The notes: generated from the sequence alone by a model not told the origin. A stretch of DNA of 64,000 bases from Halichondria panicea (GCF_963675165.1 NC_087387.1:5544990-5608989); one strand, 5' to 3'. Shown: positions 11,758-24,153, numbered from the stretch's first letter. Translations and numbers: made by a program.

Positions 11758-12397
11758 GGTGGGGTGATGGAACACTGTGAACTGAGATATTGACACTAAC
11801 TTATGCTGCCTGTAAAACGTCCATAGTAGTATAGAGAGAGTGAATACACAAAATGGGTGATATATTGTACTGTAGTATGCTCTCATAATTCATTATGACA
11901 GTGCCCTTTCAGGAAATTAAGAAAATACTGTCGGCCACTAGGTGATTTGTTTTATAATACGTATACAGGAAACTGAATTGAGGATCAAATAAGAATAACA
12001 GTGGACATTTGCTGCATCAAGTACATCAAGTAAGAGTCATGGTAACTGACCAATCCGAGAGCCTGGAGACTTGCCTCGAGGTAACAATAATTATTGATCA
12101 CGCGTTTCAGACAGGAAGTCACGTTATTTATCGAATACATCTTATGCACAGTATATGCATGCGTTTGATATTCTCTCTAGCTATAGCAATTCATATAATT
12201 ATGCATTCTACCAGACCCCCCCCCCCCCACCCTATCAACTAGAAAAGCCTGCATGGCAATTTCGATAAGATTTCTCAGTGATTGCTAAATAATTAGGCGT
12301 GTTGTTAATACAGGATGTATAGATTACATAGACATAACCAACAACGGGGTAGCTAGTATATGCCATTCACTCTAAGAACTGACGACTTTCAGTCAAC
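11758..12397. other. Class C upstream region of R4
   Basis: The 3' UTR of the class D pseudogene is followed by the class C 5' block. A run of ten C lies at about 12217-12227. No gene is supported. An apparent 77-codon ORF at 12009-12242 is not conserved in the sister copies. Confidence 0.5.
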
Positions 12398-14217
12398 ATG
12401 CAAGTCTCAAGCTTCATTCTTCTATTAACTGTTGTCACCACTGTCACAGCACAACCAGGTATACAATAATTATGACTGTAGTTCAGAGCAATTGCAACAC
12501 TCTAGAATTGTATACAGAATGTTTAGACGGACAACTTCGTCTTCCTGAAGTAGCCACACTTCTTGAGTACTGTCACCATGGAGAATGGAGATGGATTTGT
12601 CATGATGCAAGTCAGTGGAATACTGCGAGATCAGTAGCTACTTGTGTACAACTGGGATATTCGGATCAATTTGGTAAGTAAGATGTGTCCTGAAATTAAA
12701 GTATTTCTGCTTAGTTTATAAGATAAAATGAATATAGAACTAGCAACCGGGGATTCTCATAATGGTTCAAGAAGAGTAGTCACTCTGAGTGACTGCAATG
12801 GACCAGGACTAGCAGAGTGTACAGTGACACCCAGTGACAGCTGTAACTCTCTTGTGCGACTAACGTGTGCCATGGGTTAGTAACAATTTGTTGAGATGCA
12901 TAATGTTATGCACTATACTAAATTTACATACATACATACACTAACAGTTAAATGTGCTACTGGTAGCAACTAGTTAGAGCATGCAAAGACTACCAACCTA
13001 CAATCTTGTACTGTGGAGATGCGCGTAATGTTATGAACTACTAAATGCAAATAAGTTATATACAGTTACCTGTGCTGCTGATAATAGCGAGACAAGACTA
13101 GTGGGTGGATCCAATGACAGAGAGGGACGAGTGGAGGTGTGTGTGGGTGGTCGCTGGAGGACAGTTTGCACTGGCAGTCAAAAACTAGCAGTTCTGGCAA
13201 GAGGCGTTTGTTTACGAATAGGAATTAAAAGTTTAGTGTTAGAAGGTAATGATCATAATTATAATAGCCATTTATACTTATAGTATAACGACTGATAGCA
13301 CAAATATTATTATATACAGGAAGCACTGTGGCAGTAAATAACTCATTTCCTCCTGGAGCATTTCCAGAGTACAGCCTGGAGTGCAGGCAGCTACCTGATA
13401 AGGAATTGCGCTGTACTCCAGTGGAAAAACAATGTATTGATTTTTTGGAGCTTGAAGTTGTTTGTAAGAACTATGAAGATCTACGCAATGAATGTTCTAG
13501 GACTAGTACACTGCCTACATTTTCAACAACCGTACATGCAACTACACCGTTGCCTAGTACAACATGCGGCCCTATCAAGTCAGACTCTACGTGTAATGAC
13601 AATTCTACCACCATCATTGTTAATAAATCCACCACCCCCATTGCTGGCATTGGTGTACTGGTGGCTCTGTTACTAGCTGTATCAGTTGGTTGGATAGTAT
13701 CCTGTGTTATTCTACTCAGGAGAGGACAGACTGTGCACAAACAACAGTGAGTGGTCCTAAACACACACCTCATGTTTACCCATACTAATGTGTTGTTCCT
13801 ACTAAATGTTGTTTACTGCTATTCCCACACAGTGTTTATGCAGGTACTATGTCAACAAGGAGCAATCAGAGCTCCACACAACAGGACATCAACACACAGC
13901 TCTACGCTGAGGCCACTCCTCCTTATACAACCTACAGTAGACTGAACAGAAGTGATAAAAAGACGAAGGAAATTGCTACCTACGATTACGCTGATCCCAA
14001 CCAGATAAGAGTAGAGCGTTCCCAAGCAACTAACCCACCACCAGTGAGTGGTGAAGCTATCATGAGAGAAGAGGAGTTCTACATTGCTGAGGATCACACA
14101 TACGCAGCTGTCAATAAGAAAGCCAAGAAGAAAAAGAAGCCAAAGAATGCAGAATCTGATGGAGAGGGAGAGAGTGAAGCCACGCCTCCTTTTGTCAGTA
14201 CCCTGGCTGAAGTGTAG
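12398..14217 (+). CDS. R4: two-SRCR receptor, class C, intact
   Basis: Exons 12398-12458, 12518-12673, 12738-12875, 13066-13245, 13320-13746 and 13833-14217 give 448 residues. The leader is MQVSSFILLLTVVTTVTAQ. Domain 2 carries the class C insertion AVLARGVCLRIGI. The intron before exon 4 is longer than in sister genes (190 bases). It contains a degenerate second copy of the exon 4 start (TTAAATGTGCTACTGG near 12950), a small internal duplication. The stalk repeats the NNSTT-type motif. In the tail the residue after the splice is Tyr (HVYAG) instead of Asp, and IVREEE is IMREEE. The tyrosine motifs are intact. Confidence 0.85.
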
Positions 14218-14881
14218 GGTGGGGGTGACGGAACACTGTGAACTGAGATATTGACAGTAACTTATGCTGCCTGTAAAACGTCCATGCATAGTAGTATAGA
14301 GAGAGAGAGTGAATACACAAAAATGGGCAATATATATATTGTACTGTAGTACACACATAATTATTATAACATTATGAGAGTGCCTTTTCAGTTTCATAAG
14401 GAAGTTAAAAATGTCGGCAACTAGGTGATTCGTTTTATAATACGTATACAGGAAACTGAATTGAGGATCAAATAAGAATAACAGTGGACATTTACTGCAT
14501 CAAGTACATCAAGTAAGAGTCATGTAACTGACTAATCCGAGCGCCTGGAGACTTGCCTCGAGGTAACAATACCACAGTGATCACACGTTTCAGACAGAAA
14601 TACCGAATACATCATTATTATGCACAGTATGTATGCGTTCGATACTTTCTCTATAATTATGACTCTTGTACTATATAATTATGCTTTCTACCAGACCCCC
14701 CACCCTGTCAGCTAGAGTAGCCTGCATGGCAATTACGATAAGATTTCTCAGTGATTGCTAAATAATTAGGTGTGTTGATACAGGTTGTTGACAGGATGTA
14801 GGTTAAATAGACAAAACCAACAATGGGGTAGCTAGTAAGCTAGTATAATTATTTTCTGAGAAGTGACGACTTTTGGTCAAC
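14218..14881. other. Class C upstream region of R5
   Basis: It holds the R4 3' UTR and the class C 5' block, including GATCACACGTTTCAGACAG and TAGCTAGTATAATT before the start. No exon or RNA gene is seen. Confidence 0.5.
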
Positions 14882-16552
14882 ATGCAAGTCTCAAGCTTCA
14901 TTCTGCTATTAACTGTTGTCACCACTGTCACAGCACAACCAGGTATACAATACTTATGACTGTAGATCAGAGCAACACTCAGAGAATTGTGTACAGAATG
15001 TTTAGACGGACAAATTCGTCTTCCTGATCATAAAGTACCCACACTTCTTGAGTACTGTCACCATGGAGAATGGAGATGGATTTGTCATGATGAAAGTCAG
15101 TGGAATATTACGAGGTCAGTAGCTACTTGTGTACAACTGGGATACTCAAATGGAGTTGCATTTGGTGAGTGAGATGTGTCATTAAATTACAAAGAAATTC
15201 TGCTTAGTTTATAAGACAAAATTAATAGGACAAGTTATTGAGGATTCTCAGAATGGTTCAAGAAGAGTAGTCACTCTGAGTGACTGCAATGGACCAGGAC
15301 TAGCGGAGTGTATGGTGACACCCAGTGACAGCTGTAACTCTCTTGTGCAACTACTGTGTCTCACGGGTTAGTAACAATTTGTAGAGATGCATAATGTTAT
15401 GCACTACTAAATGTATATACATAATTATACACTAACAGCAGCTGCCTGTACTAACGGAACTATAAGACTGGTAGGTGGATCCACTGACAGAGAGGGACGA
15501 GTGGAGGTGTGTATGGGTGTTCGCTGGAGGACAGTTTGCACTGGCAGTCAAGACCTGGCAGTTCTGGCAAGAGGCGTTTGTTTACGAATAGGAATTGAAA
15601 GTTTAGTATTAGAAGGTGATCATCATAATTATAATTACATACCGACTGATAGCACAACTATATAATTATATACAGGAAGCACTGTGGCAGTAACTAACTC
15701 ATTTCCTCCTGGAGCATTTCCAGAGCACAGCCTGGAGTGCATGCAGCAATCTGATGGGGAGTTGCAATGTAGTCTAGTTAAACAACGATGTGACAGCTTT
15801 GTGGAGCTTGGAGTTGTTTGTAAGAACTATGAAGATCTATACAATGAATGTTCTAGGAATAGTACACTCTCTACATTGTCAACTAGCGTACATGCAACTA
15901 CACAGTTACCTAATACAACATGCACCCCTGACTCTACACGTGCTAACAATTCCACCAGCTTCATTGCTGGCATTGGTGTTATTGGAGTACTGGTGGCTCT
16001 GTTACTAGCCGTGTCAGTTGGTTGGATAGTGTCTTGTGTTATTCTACTCAGAAGAGGACAGACTGTGCACAAACAACAGTGAGTGGTCCTAAACACACAC
16101 CTCATGTTTACCCATACTAATGTGTTGTTCCTACTAAATGTTGTTTACTGCTATTCCCACACAGTGTTGATGCAGGTACTATCTCAACAAGGAGCAATCA
16201 GAGATACACACAACAGGACATCAACACACAGCTCTACGCTGAGGCCACCCAACCTGATCATATAACCTACAGTAGACTGAACAGAAGTGATAAACAGATG
16301 GAGGAAATTGCTACCTACGATTACGCTGATCCCAATCAGATAAGAGTAGAGTGTTCCCAAGCAACCAACCCACCACCAGTGAGTGGTGAAGCTATCGTGA
16401 GAGAAGAGGAGTTCTACATTGCTGAGGATCACACGTACGCAGCTGTCAATAAGAAAGCCAAGAAGAAAAAGAAGCCGAAGAGTGTAGAATCTGATGGAGA
16501 GGGGGAAAGTGAAGCCCCGCCTCCTTTTGTCAGCACCCTGGCTGAAGTGTAG
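14882..16552 (+). CDS. R5: two-SRCR receptor, class C, intact
   Basis: Exons 14882-14942, 14997-15164, 15229-15366, 15442-15615, 15676-16078 and 16165-16552 give 443 residues. The exon 4 acceptor is a tandem AACAGCAG, so the first residues can read A-A-A-C or A-A-C. Domain 1 ends LGYSNGVAFG, four residues longer than in R4. The helix is preceded by an extra VIG (GIGVIGVLVALLL), which lengthens the hydrophobic segment. The tail has one extra residue (PDHITYSRL instead of PDTTYSRL). YSRL is kept, but the residue two before the Tyr becomes Ile, which fits an ITIM-like pattern better than the usual Thr. Confidence 0.85.
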
Positions 16553-16696
16553 GGTAAGGGTGACGGAACACTGCATGTGAACTGAGATATTGAACGTTAC
16601 AGGCTGTAAGATGTCCATAGTTACTGTAGTATAGTATAGAGAGAGAGTGAATTATGTGATGTAGTATGCTCAGTTTTAGTAAAATTAATTATAATT

Positions 16697-17052
16697 GACA
16701 TTTCTTGATAAAAGGGTATTCCCCAATAGTGTCCATTTATGGAGGTATACCACTGTATGGCAATTCGTGCCAAAACAGATTAGTGCCCTTGTAGTATTAG
16801 ATAGATATAGTGATCTCAGTCCTACACCAGTATATGACTACGGGCCAATACATTGCTTGTGGCACTCATTGCCTTGTAATCTAATGTCATAAAGCGTGAA
16901 ATTTTATATTTCGTCTAATGGCCTCTCAAGGTATTTCGTTGAATAAATTCGTAGGTTGACTGGTACTGGAAGCACTTCCAGGCCACGCCTTTAATCTTTG
17001 CATATTATAGCAGTAATTAGGAACCATTTTCGTGGAATTAATTTTCGTATAG
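16697..17052 (+). repeat. Cassette leader block, copy 3
   Basis: This block lies between R5 and the stand-alone TM-tail cassette 3. It contains TGGAAGCACTTCCA near 16968 and ends at the acceptor GTATAG. The reading frame of the following exon stays open back through its last 50 bases, but without an ATG. Confidence 0.6.
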
Positions 17053-17711
17053 GATTGCTAACACTATCTACACAGTTGCCTCCTATAGAATGTACCCCCG
17101 GCAATGAAAGAGACATTAGTTTTACACGTGTTGATAATTCCACCTCTCTCATTGCTGGCATTGGTGTACTGGTGGCTCTGTTACTAGCCGTATCAGTTGG
17201 TTGGATAGTGTCCTGTGTTATTCTACTCAGGAGAGGACAGACTGTGCACAAACAACAGTGAGTGGCCCTAACACACACCTCGTGTTTACCCATACTAATG
17301 AGTTGTTTACTGCTATTCCCACACAGTTTTGATGCAGGTACTATCTCAACAAGGAGCAATCACAGCTATACACAACAGGACATCAACACACAGCTCTACG
17401 CTGAGGCCACTCCTCCTGATACAACCTACAGTAGGCTGAACAGAAGTGATAAACAGACGGAGAAAATTGCTACCTATGATTATGCTGATCCCAACCAGAT
17501 AAGAGTAGAGCGTTCCCAAGCAACCAACCCACCACCAGTGAGTGGTGAAGCTATCGTGAGAGAAGAGGAGTTCTACATTGCTGAGGATCACACGTACGCA
17601 GCTGTCAATAAGAAAGCCAAGAAGAAAAAGAAGCCGAAGAATGCAGAATCTGATGGAGAGGGGGAAAGTGAAGTCCCGCCTCCTTTTGTCAGCACCCTGG
17701 CTGAAGTGTAG
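17053..17711 (+). CDS. TM-tail cassette 3, intact ORF without ectodomain
   Basis: Two exons (17053-17257 and 17327-17711) encode stalk, transmembrane helix and a complete tail with all five tyrosine motifs and no lesion. No signal peptide or SRCR exon lies between it and the end of R5 at 16552. The first exon begins in phase 1 (G plus GA, then LLTLSTQLPP). This matches the phase at which class B and E SRCR exons end, so an upstream unit could splice into it as an alternative 3' cassette. Otherwise it is an unexpressed remnant that has not yet decayed. The residue after the splice is Phe (HFDAG). The true start is unknown. Confidence 0.6.
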
Positions 17712-17870
17712 GGTGGGATGAGGGAACACTGTGAACTAAGATATTGACATCACTGGTTGTAAGACGTCCATAGTAGTAGTATAGAAAGAGTGAATACTCA
17801 AAATCGGTTATTTGTACTGTAGTATACGTACGCTCAGTTTTAGAAGGAAGTAAAATTACAATTGCTATTT

Positions 17871-18245
17871 CTTGACAAAAGGCTATTCCCAATTATAGTG
17901 TCCGTTTTATGGAGGGTACCACTTGTATGGAAATTCGTGCCAAAACAGATTAGTACCATACGTTGGCCCTGAGCGCTACTAGTAGTTCACCTGATCAGCT
18001 ATTGATAGTTCACCTACATTAGCTACTGGATAGTTCAACTACCTTCGTACCATGTAATTTAATGTTGTAAAGCGTGAAATTTTATATTTCGTCTAATGGC
18101 TTCTTCTAATTCTCAAAGCATTTTGTTGAATAAATTCGTGAGTTGACTACTACTGGAAGCACTTCCAGGCCACGCCTTTCATCTTTGCATATTATATAGC
18201 GGATAATTAGGAACAATTTAGTGGAATTAATTTTTGTGTATATAG
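17871..18245 (+). repeat. Cassette leader block, copy 4
   Basis: This is the fourth copy, between cassettes 3 and 4. It carries an internal small repeat of TAGTTCACCT/TAGTTCAACT near 17983-18041 that is absent from the other copies. It ends at TATAG. Confidence 0.55.
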
Positions 18246-18690
18246 GATTGCTTGTTTAAGGGACAGCACACTATCTACACAGTTGCCTCCTATAGAAAGC
18301 ACCCCCAGCAATGAAAGAGGCACTAGATCCACACATGCTGACAATTCCACCACCTTCATTGCTGGCATTGGTGTACTGGTGTCTCTGTTACTAGCCGTAT
18401 CAGTTGGTTGGATAGTGTCCTGTGCTATTCTACTCAGGAGAGGACAGACTGTGCACAAACAACAGTGAGTGGTCCTAAATACACACCTCATGTTTACCCA
18501 TACTAATGTGTTGTTCCCTAAATGTTGTTACTGCTATTCCCACACAGTGTTGATGCAGGTACTATCTCAACAAGGAGCAATCAGAGCTACACACAACAGG
18601 ACATCAACACACAGCTCTACGCTGAGGCCACACCTCCTGCATGATACAACGGCTGAACAGAAGTGATAAACAGACAGAGGAAAACATAGA
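18246..18690 (+). pseudogene. TM-tail cassette 4, truncated
   Basis: The TM exon (to 18464) is open from about 18283. Its 5' end carries an insertion with an in-frame stop (TTG CTT GTT TAA), and the acceptor no longer gives the right frame. The tail exon begins at 18548. It has a TGA after the PPA residues, caused by a rearrangement of the YSRL region, and homology ends after the DKQTEE codons near 18685. It lies tandem to cassette 3, so a cassette-only unit has itself been duplicated. Confidence 0.7.
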
Positions 18691-19255
18691 TTTCTTCTCT
18701 CAAGTAGGGTGCGATAGCTTAATCACTGGATAGATAATGATCTCGGGCCTAAAGGCCCTTGACCACAATCTACTACCGGGCTAATAAACAGCTTGTGGTA
18801 CTCATAGCCATGTAATAACTGTTACTAGGTACCTATAATTTACGTTGTTAAGTAATTGTATTGTAGTCAAGCGCATGCGCACTATTATCAAAATGAAACT
18901 GTGTGTCTAACTCTTATTTATAGCAGGCTTCCAAGCAGGCAAGTAAACTATCAAAAATGAAACAATTAACAAAAACGCTAGCTGCTACATGCAGGAAAGG
19001 TCAAGAATCCACAACAAGAATGTTCATAAAAATGACCCTATTGACCCTGGGATTGTTTCATACGAGATTAACTTTCATGAGATCAACTCCCACGAGATCA
19101 TTTCTTACCAGATCTTTGCATGAGGTCAACTCTCAGTACATATATTATAGAGAGAGAGATTGAATACACAATTCATTACACCAAAAAGTTAGTACAAAAA
19201 TTAGTATTATATAGAGTAAACCTTCTAAGTCGCAGTTTTAAGAAGGAAGTATATA
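18691..19255. other. Non-array insert between cassette 4 and class A relic 2
   Basis: This segment has no counterpart in the other spacers. It includes a palindromic GGGCCTAAAGGCCC near 18750. At about 19060-19135 there are five degenerate copies of a 13-17 bp unit like CATGAGATCAACTCC. An ORF of 68 codons from 18957 has no recognisable domain and spans the degenerate repeats, so I do not call it a gene. Confidence 0.45.
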
Positions 19256-19288
19256 AAGATCACTGTTACTAGCTCTTAATTAGTCAAC

Positions 19289-19806
19289 ATGACAGTTTTG
19301 AACATACTACTCCTATGTATATAATTATGATAGTGTCCCTATTACTTCAACTCAACAACAACAAGGTATGTAAACCATACACCTATAAGGCTTTGAATTT
19401 CCATAAATTTTTTACAGAATGTTTGAATGGACAACCTTGAGAAACTACTTCTAATTCCCTGGAGTACTGTTACCATGGAGAATGGAGATGGATCTGCCAT
19501 GGTGACAGTCAGTGGAACCAAGAGAAGACAATATCTGTATGCACACAACTGGGTTACAGTATAACTGTGGTAAGTAGTTATCAAGTGAGGAGTAGAATAC
19601 CTTGTGTATGGAATAGCAAATGGACCATGTGGGACTATTCAAAGAAAAGGTGTCACGCGGTCTAACTGCAGTGAACCAGGACAGCATCTCACAGAATGCA
19701 TGGTCACAGCCAGTGACAACAGCACTAGAGTAGACTGCCGAATTTCGTTACACGTCAATAATTGTCAGCTAAAAGGTGTGTATAATGCACGAACAAAACA
19801 AGATTG
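19289..19806 (+). pseudogene. Class A ectodomain relic 2
   Basis: The leader MTVLNILLL runs into a TAA after CTATGTATA. Exon 2 (from 19418) has CAACCTTGA where the relatives have CAACTTCGA, giving a stop at the eighth codon. Exon 3 again lacks an AG acceptor (GTGTATGGAATAGC) and ends in the class A-specific tail. An AGTATATAAAG promoter box precedes it. The lesions in the leader and exon 2 differ from those in relic 1, but the acceptor loss is shared. Confidence 0.7.
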
Positions 19807-20262
19807 ATTCTAACTAACTGCACACACCAATAGGTGGCTATGGGACTACTAACCAGCGAAAATTTGGATGGGCCAAGTCTCTTCCAGTCGGAGCTGTGAT
19901 CACTAGAAAAAACTGTCCAATACTTTGATATTCGGCGAGTGTAATCTTATAGTTAGATGTGCTGCTGCATGCATGAACTGTCACTCTGCATGTGGATTAG
20001 CTGATGGTTAAGAGTTATTGAGTGCAGAAAGACAGCTTTTTAAATGTGAATAGAATAACGATCACTATAAAAGGTACAAAACATGCATTTACAACTCATG
20101 TATATTTTCCAAGACCCTCCCCTTCCTTCTCTGCATGATAGCAGGTAATAACATGAACTACCGCAACTAGTATTTCCTGTTTACATGATTATATATCAAA
20201 TGCTGTACTCAGTATCGCATTACAATTATATAGTTCTCTCTAAGCTGTAACAAACAGGCCAG
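19807..20262. other. Spacer between class A relic 2 and R6
   Basis: No gene is called. It carries the 19-codon ORF beginning MGLLTSENLDG at about 19849, followed by sequence homologous to 2074-2534 and 31031-31502. Confidence 0.45.
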
Positions 20263-20283
20263 TATAAAAGAGTGACTCACTAT

Positions 20284-21995
20284 ATGACCAGCATGACTGT
20301 TCACTGTGCGGTAATCTTTGGAATTCTACTGTTGTCAATCACTTTAACTATCGGCACTGCTCAACAAGGTATCAAGTACACTAAGTAGATAAGCAGTTTA
20401 CTGTGCAAATATAGAGTGCTTCAATGGGCAAGTTCGTAAACTTCATTCCAATCTCCTTGAGTATTGTTACAATGGAGAATGGAGATTGGTCTATTACTCA
20501 GAGAGTCAGTGGAGTAGTCGGGAAATGACAAAGCCTGTGTGTGCACAACTGGGTTACCACGATTTTCCCGGTAATAATACAATTGACTATAGCATGTATA
20601 AAGTATACACAGTCTGCATATTTATAATAGGAATGGTGGAACGGTTACGTCAGAGTGGTGCAGGAAGATTTGTCACTCTGAGTGAATGCAACGAACCAGG
20701 ACTAACAGGATGCATAGTGATGCCCAGTGACGACAACTGTACTGAGTGCTCTCTTGTGTTTCTACTGTGTATCGCAGGTTAAAATATGTTTTACCAATAC
20801 CTTTTTGGATACACACCATAATTATGTTATTCTCATGCATGCAGTAGAGAAAGTTATAATTATGTATACAGCTAACTGTGCTGATGGAGTTCTACGACTG
20901 GTGGGTGGCAGAGACACTGACAGAAAGGGACGAGTGGAGGTGTGTGTTAACAATCGATGGAGGACAGTTTGTACTGGCAGTCAAGAACTGGCAGGAGCCG
21001 TTTGTTCACAAATGGGATTCATCTTTGAAGGTAACACGGTGGATTGATAAATTCATGTATTGCGAATGTACAATAGGAGGCACTGTGGCATCACCCAACT
21101 CATTTCCTCCTGGAGCATTTCCAGAGTACAGACTAATTTGTACACAACTAAGCAATAGAACATGGCACTGTAGTCCAGTTGATCAACAATGTGACAGCTT
21201 TGTGGAGTTTGAAGTTGTTTGTAAAAACTATGAAGATCTATACAACGAATGTTCAACGAACTGTACACTGCCAAGATTGTCAGTAACTACTTCACAATCA
21301 CCTACCACCCAGCAAGGTTAGACAATAAACAGTATTTTTACTGCACGACATCCAAAATAATTATATAGTTACTACTCAAACGGGAGCTAATTCAACTGTG
21401 ACAGTAACCGACCTCATTGCTGTCATTGGTGTACTGGTGTCTCTGTTACTAGCTGTATCAGTTGGTTGGATAGTGTCCTGTGTTATTCTACTCAGGAGAG
21501 GACAGACTGTGCACAAACAACAGTGAGTGGTCCTAAACACACACCTCATGTTTACTCATACTAATGTGTTGTTCTTACTAAATGTTGTTACTGCTATTTC
21601 CACGCAGCAGTGCTGATGCAGGTACTATCTCAACAAGGAGCAATCAGAGCTACACACAACAGAACATCAACACACAGCTCTACGCTGAGGCCACCCCTCC
21701 TGATACAACCTACAGTAGACTGAACAGAGATGATAAAAAGATGGAGGAAATTGCTACCTATGATTACGCTGATCCCAACCAGATAAGAGTAGAGCGTTCC
21801 CAAACAACCAACCCACCACCAGTGAGTGGTGAAGCTATCGTGAGAGAAGAGGAGTTCTACATTGCTGAGGATCACACGTACGCAGCTGTCAATAAGAAAG
21901 CTAAGAAGAAAAAGAAACCAAAGAATGATGAATTTGATGTTGAAGGAGAGATTGAAGCCCCGCCTCCTTTTGTTAGCACCCTGGTTGAAGTGTAG
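20284..21995 (+). CDS. R6: two-SRCR receptor, class B, intact
   Basis: Seven exons (20284-20368, 20415-20570, 20631-20777, 20872-21030, 21077-21316, 21369-21522, 21611-21995) give 441 residues. Domain 2 starts LRLVGGRDTDRKGRVEVC, a variant shared with R14. The stalk exon is much shortened: about 19 residues remain before the helix, because the cysteine-containing ACANNST-type part is missing. The tail exon acceptor is a tandem CAGCAG, so one Ser can be included or skipped. The tail end differs (NDEFDVEGEIEAPPPFVSTLVEV), one of the more diverged C termini in the array. All tyrosine motifs are kept. Confidence 0.85.
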
Positions 21996-22219
21996 GGTGG
22001 GGATGACGGAACACTGTGAACTGAGAGTGAGTCAGACATTGAACTTTACTGACTGAAATTAACTGTAAACATTCATAATTATAGTAGCTTTAGTATAATC
22101 ATTACACGATTCATTACACCAAAAAGTTATAAATTATTAGTATTATAGAGAGTAAACCTTCTAAGTCGCAGTGTTAAGAAGGAAGTATATAAAGACACTC
22201 TAGCTCTTAATTAGTCAAC

Positions 22220-22735
22220 ATGACAGTTTTGAACATACTGCTATCTATAATTATGATAGTGTCCTTATTACTTCAACTCAACAACAACAAGGTATGTAAA
22301 CCATACACCTACCGGCTTTGAATTTCCATGAATTGTTTACAGAATGTTTGAATGGATAACTTCAAGAAACTACTTCTAATTCCCTGGAGTACTGTTACCA
22401 TGGAGAATGGACACTCGTCTGCCATGATGACAGTCAGTGGAACCAAAAGAGGACAATATCTGTATGCACACAACTGGGTTACAGTGACTCTGGTAAGTTA
22501 GTTATCAAGTGAGGAGTAGAATACCTTGTGTGTGGAATAGCAAATGGACCATGTGGTACTTACACAAAGAAAAGTTGTCACACTGACTATAACTGCACTG
22601 AACCAGGACAGTATCTCACAGAATTCATGGTCACGGCCAGTGACACTGTACTAGAGTAGACTACCGAATTTCGTCACACGTCAATAATTGTCAGCTAAAA
22701 GGTGTGTATAATGCACGGACAAAACGAGATTGATT
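22220..22735 (+). pseudogene. Class A ectodomain relic 3
   Basis: The leader is open but shifted, ending NNNK at the donor in phase 0, so it no longer fits exon 2. Exon 2 (from about 22343) reads ECLNG and then TAA (GGATAA for GGACAA). Exon 3 lacks an acceptor as in the other class A copies. It is followed within 240 bases by a class C gene instead of a class B gene. Confidence 0.7.
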
Positions 22736-22974
22736 CTAACTAACTGCCACACCAATAGGTGGCCATGGGACTACTAACTAGCGAAAATTTGGATGAGCCA
22801 AGTCGCTTCCAGTCGGAGCTGTGATCACTAGAAAAACTGTACAATCATTTGATTTTCGGCGACTTATAGCTAAATCTAGTTAAATGTGCTGCTGCATGAA
22901 CATAACCAAAAAACTGGGATAGCTATAGTATATGACCATTCACTCAGAAAGCTGCACAGCAACTATTGGTCAAC

Positions 22975-24153
22975 ATGCAAGTCTCATGCTTCTTTCTGCT
23001 ATTAACTGTTGTCACCACTGTCACAGCACAACCAGGTATTACAATATGACTGTAGCTCAGAGCAAAGATATATTCTAGAATTGTGTACAGAATGTTTAGA
23101 CGGACAAATTCGTCTTCCTGAAGTAACAGACACACTTCTTGACTGTCACAATGGAGAATGGAGATGGATCTGTCATGATGCAAGTCAGTGGAACAATTCG
23201 AGATCAGAAGCTACTTGTGAAAAACTGGGATATTCGAATAAATTTGGTAAGTGAGATGTGTTCTAAGTAAAATAATTCTGCTTAGTTTACAACATTTATT
23301 TTATTTTATCTTTATTATTGTTATAGGACTAGCGACCGGGTATTTTCAGAATGGTTCAAGAAGAGTAGTCACTCTGAGTGACTGCAATGGACCAGGACTA
23401 ACAGAGTGTACAGTGACACCTAGTGACAGCTATAACTCTCTTGTGCGACTAGTGTGTCTCACGGGTTAGTAACAATTTGTAGAGATGCATAATGTTATGC
23501 ACTACTAATAATTACAGTTACCTGTGCTGCTGATGGAGAGACAAGACTGGTGGGTGGATCCACTGACAGAGAGGGACGAGTGGAGATGTGTGTGGGTGGC
23601 CGATGGAGGACAGTTTGCACTGACAGTCAAAACCTGGAAGTTCTGGCAAGAGGCGTTTGTTTACGAACAGGAATTCAAAGTTTAGTGTTAGAAGGTGATG
23701 ATCATATAATATAGCCATTTACTTGTAACAACTGATAGCACAACTATATATACAGGAAGCACTGTGGCAGTAACTAACTCATTTCCTCATGGAGCATTTC
23801 CAGAGTACAGCCTGAAGTGCGTGCAGCGACCCGGTGAAGATTTGCGCTGTACTCCAGTTCAACAACAATGTGACAGCTTTGTGGACCTTGGAGTTGTTTG
23901 TACGCAATGAATGTTCTAGGACTAGTACACTGTCTACACTGTCAACTAGCGTACATGCAACTACACCGTTGCCTAGTACAACATGCGGCCCTATCAAATC
24001 AGATTTTAAATTAGACTTTAAATGTACTGGTAATTCCACCAACCTCACTGCTGGCATTGGTGTACTGGTGGCTCTGTTACTAGCCATATCAGTTGGTTGG
24101 ATAGTGTCCTGTGTTATTCTACTCAGGAGAGGACAGACTGTGCACAAACAACA
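22975..24153 (+). pseudogene. R7: class C receptor, frameshifted and lacking tail exon
   Basis: Exons 22975-23035, 23091-23246, 23327-23464 and 23518-23694 are open. In the next exon (23756-24153) a 17-nt deletion removes KNYEDL and shifts the frame to TGA at 23908-23910. The predicted product is a 228-residue secreted two-SRCR protein. Beyond the break the stalk and helix are intact in the other frame and end at the usual donor. The tail exon itself is gone: after the intron and a CCCACGCAG acceptor, unrelated AT-rich sequence follows. Domain 1 has lost one codon (LLDCHN for LLEYCHN) and one Cys has become Tyr (SYNS for SCNS). Confidence 0.78.

Noticed and set aside
12009..12242. 77-codon ORF upstream of R4
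   Set aside because: It lies in the class C promoter block and is broken in the homologous blocks of other units.
18957..19163. 68-residue ORF as a gene
   Set aside because: Its second half is a degenerate short tandem repeat. It has no homologue in the window and no domain.
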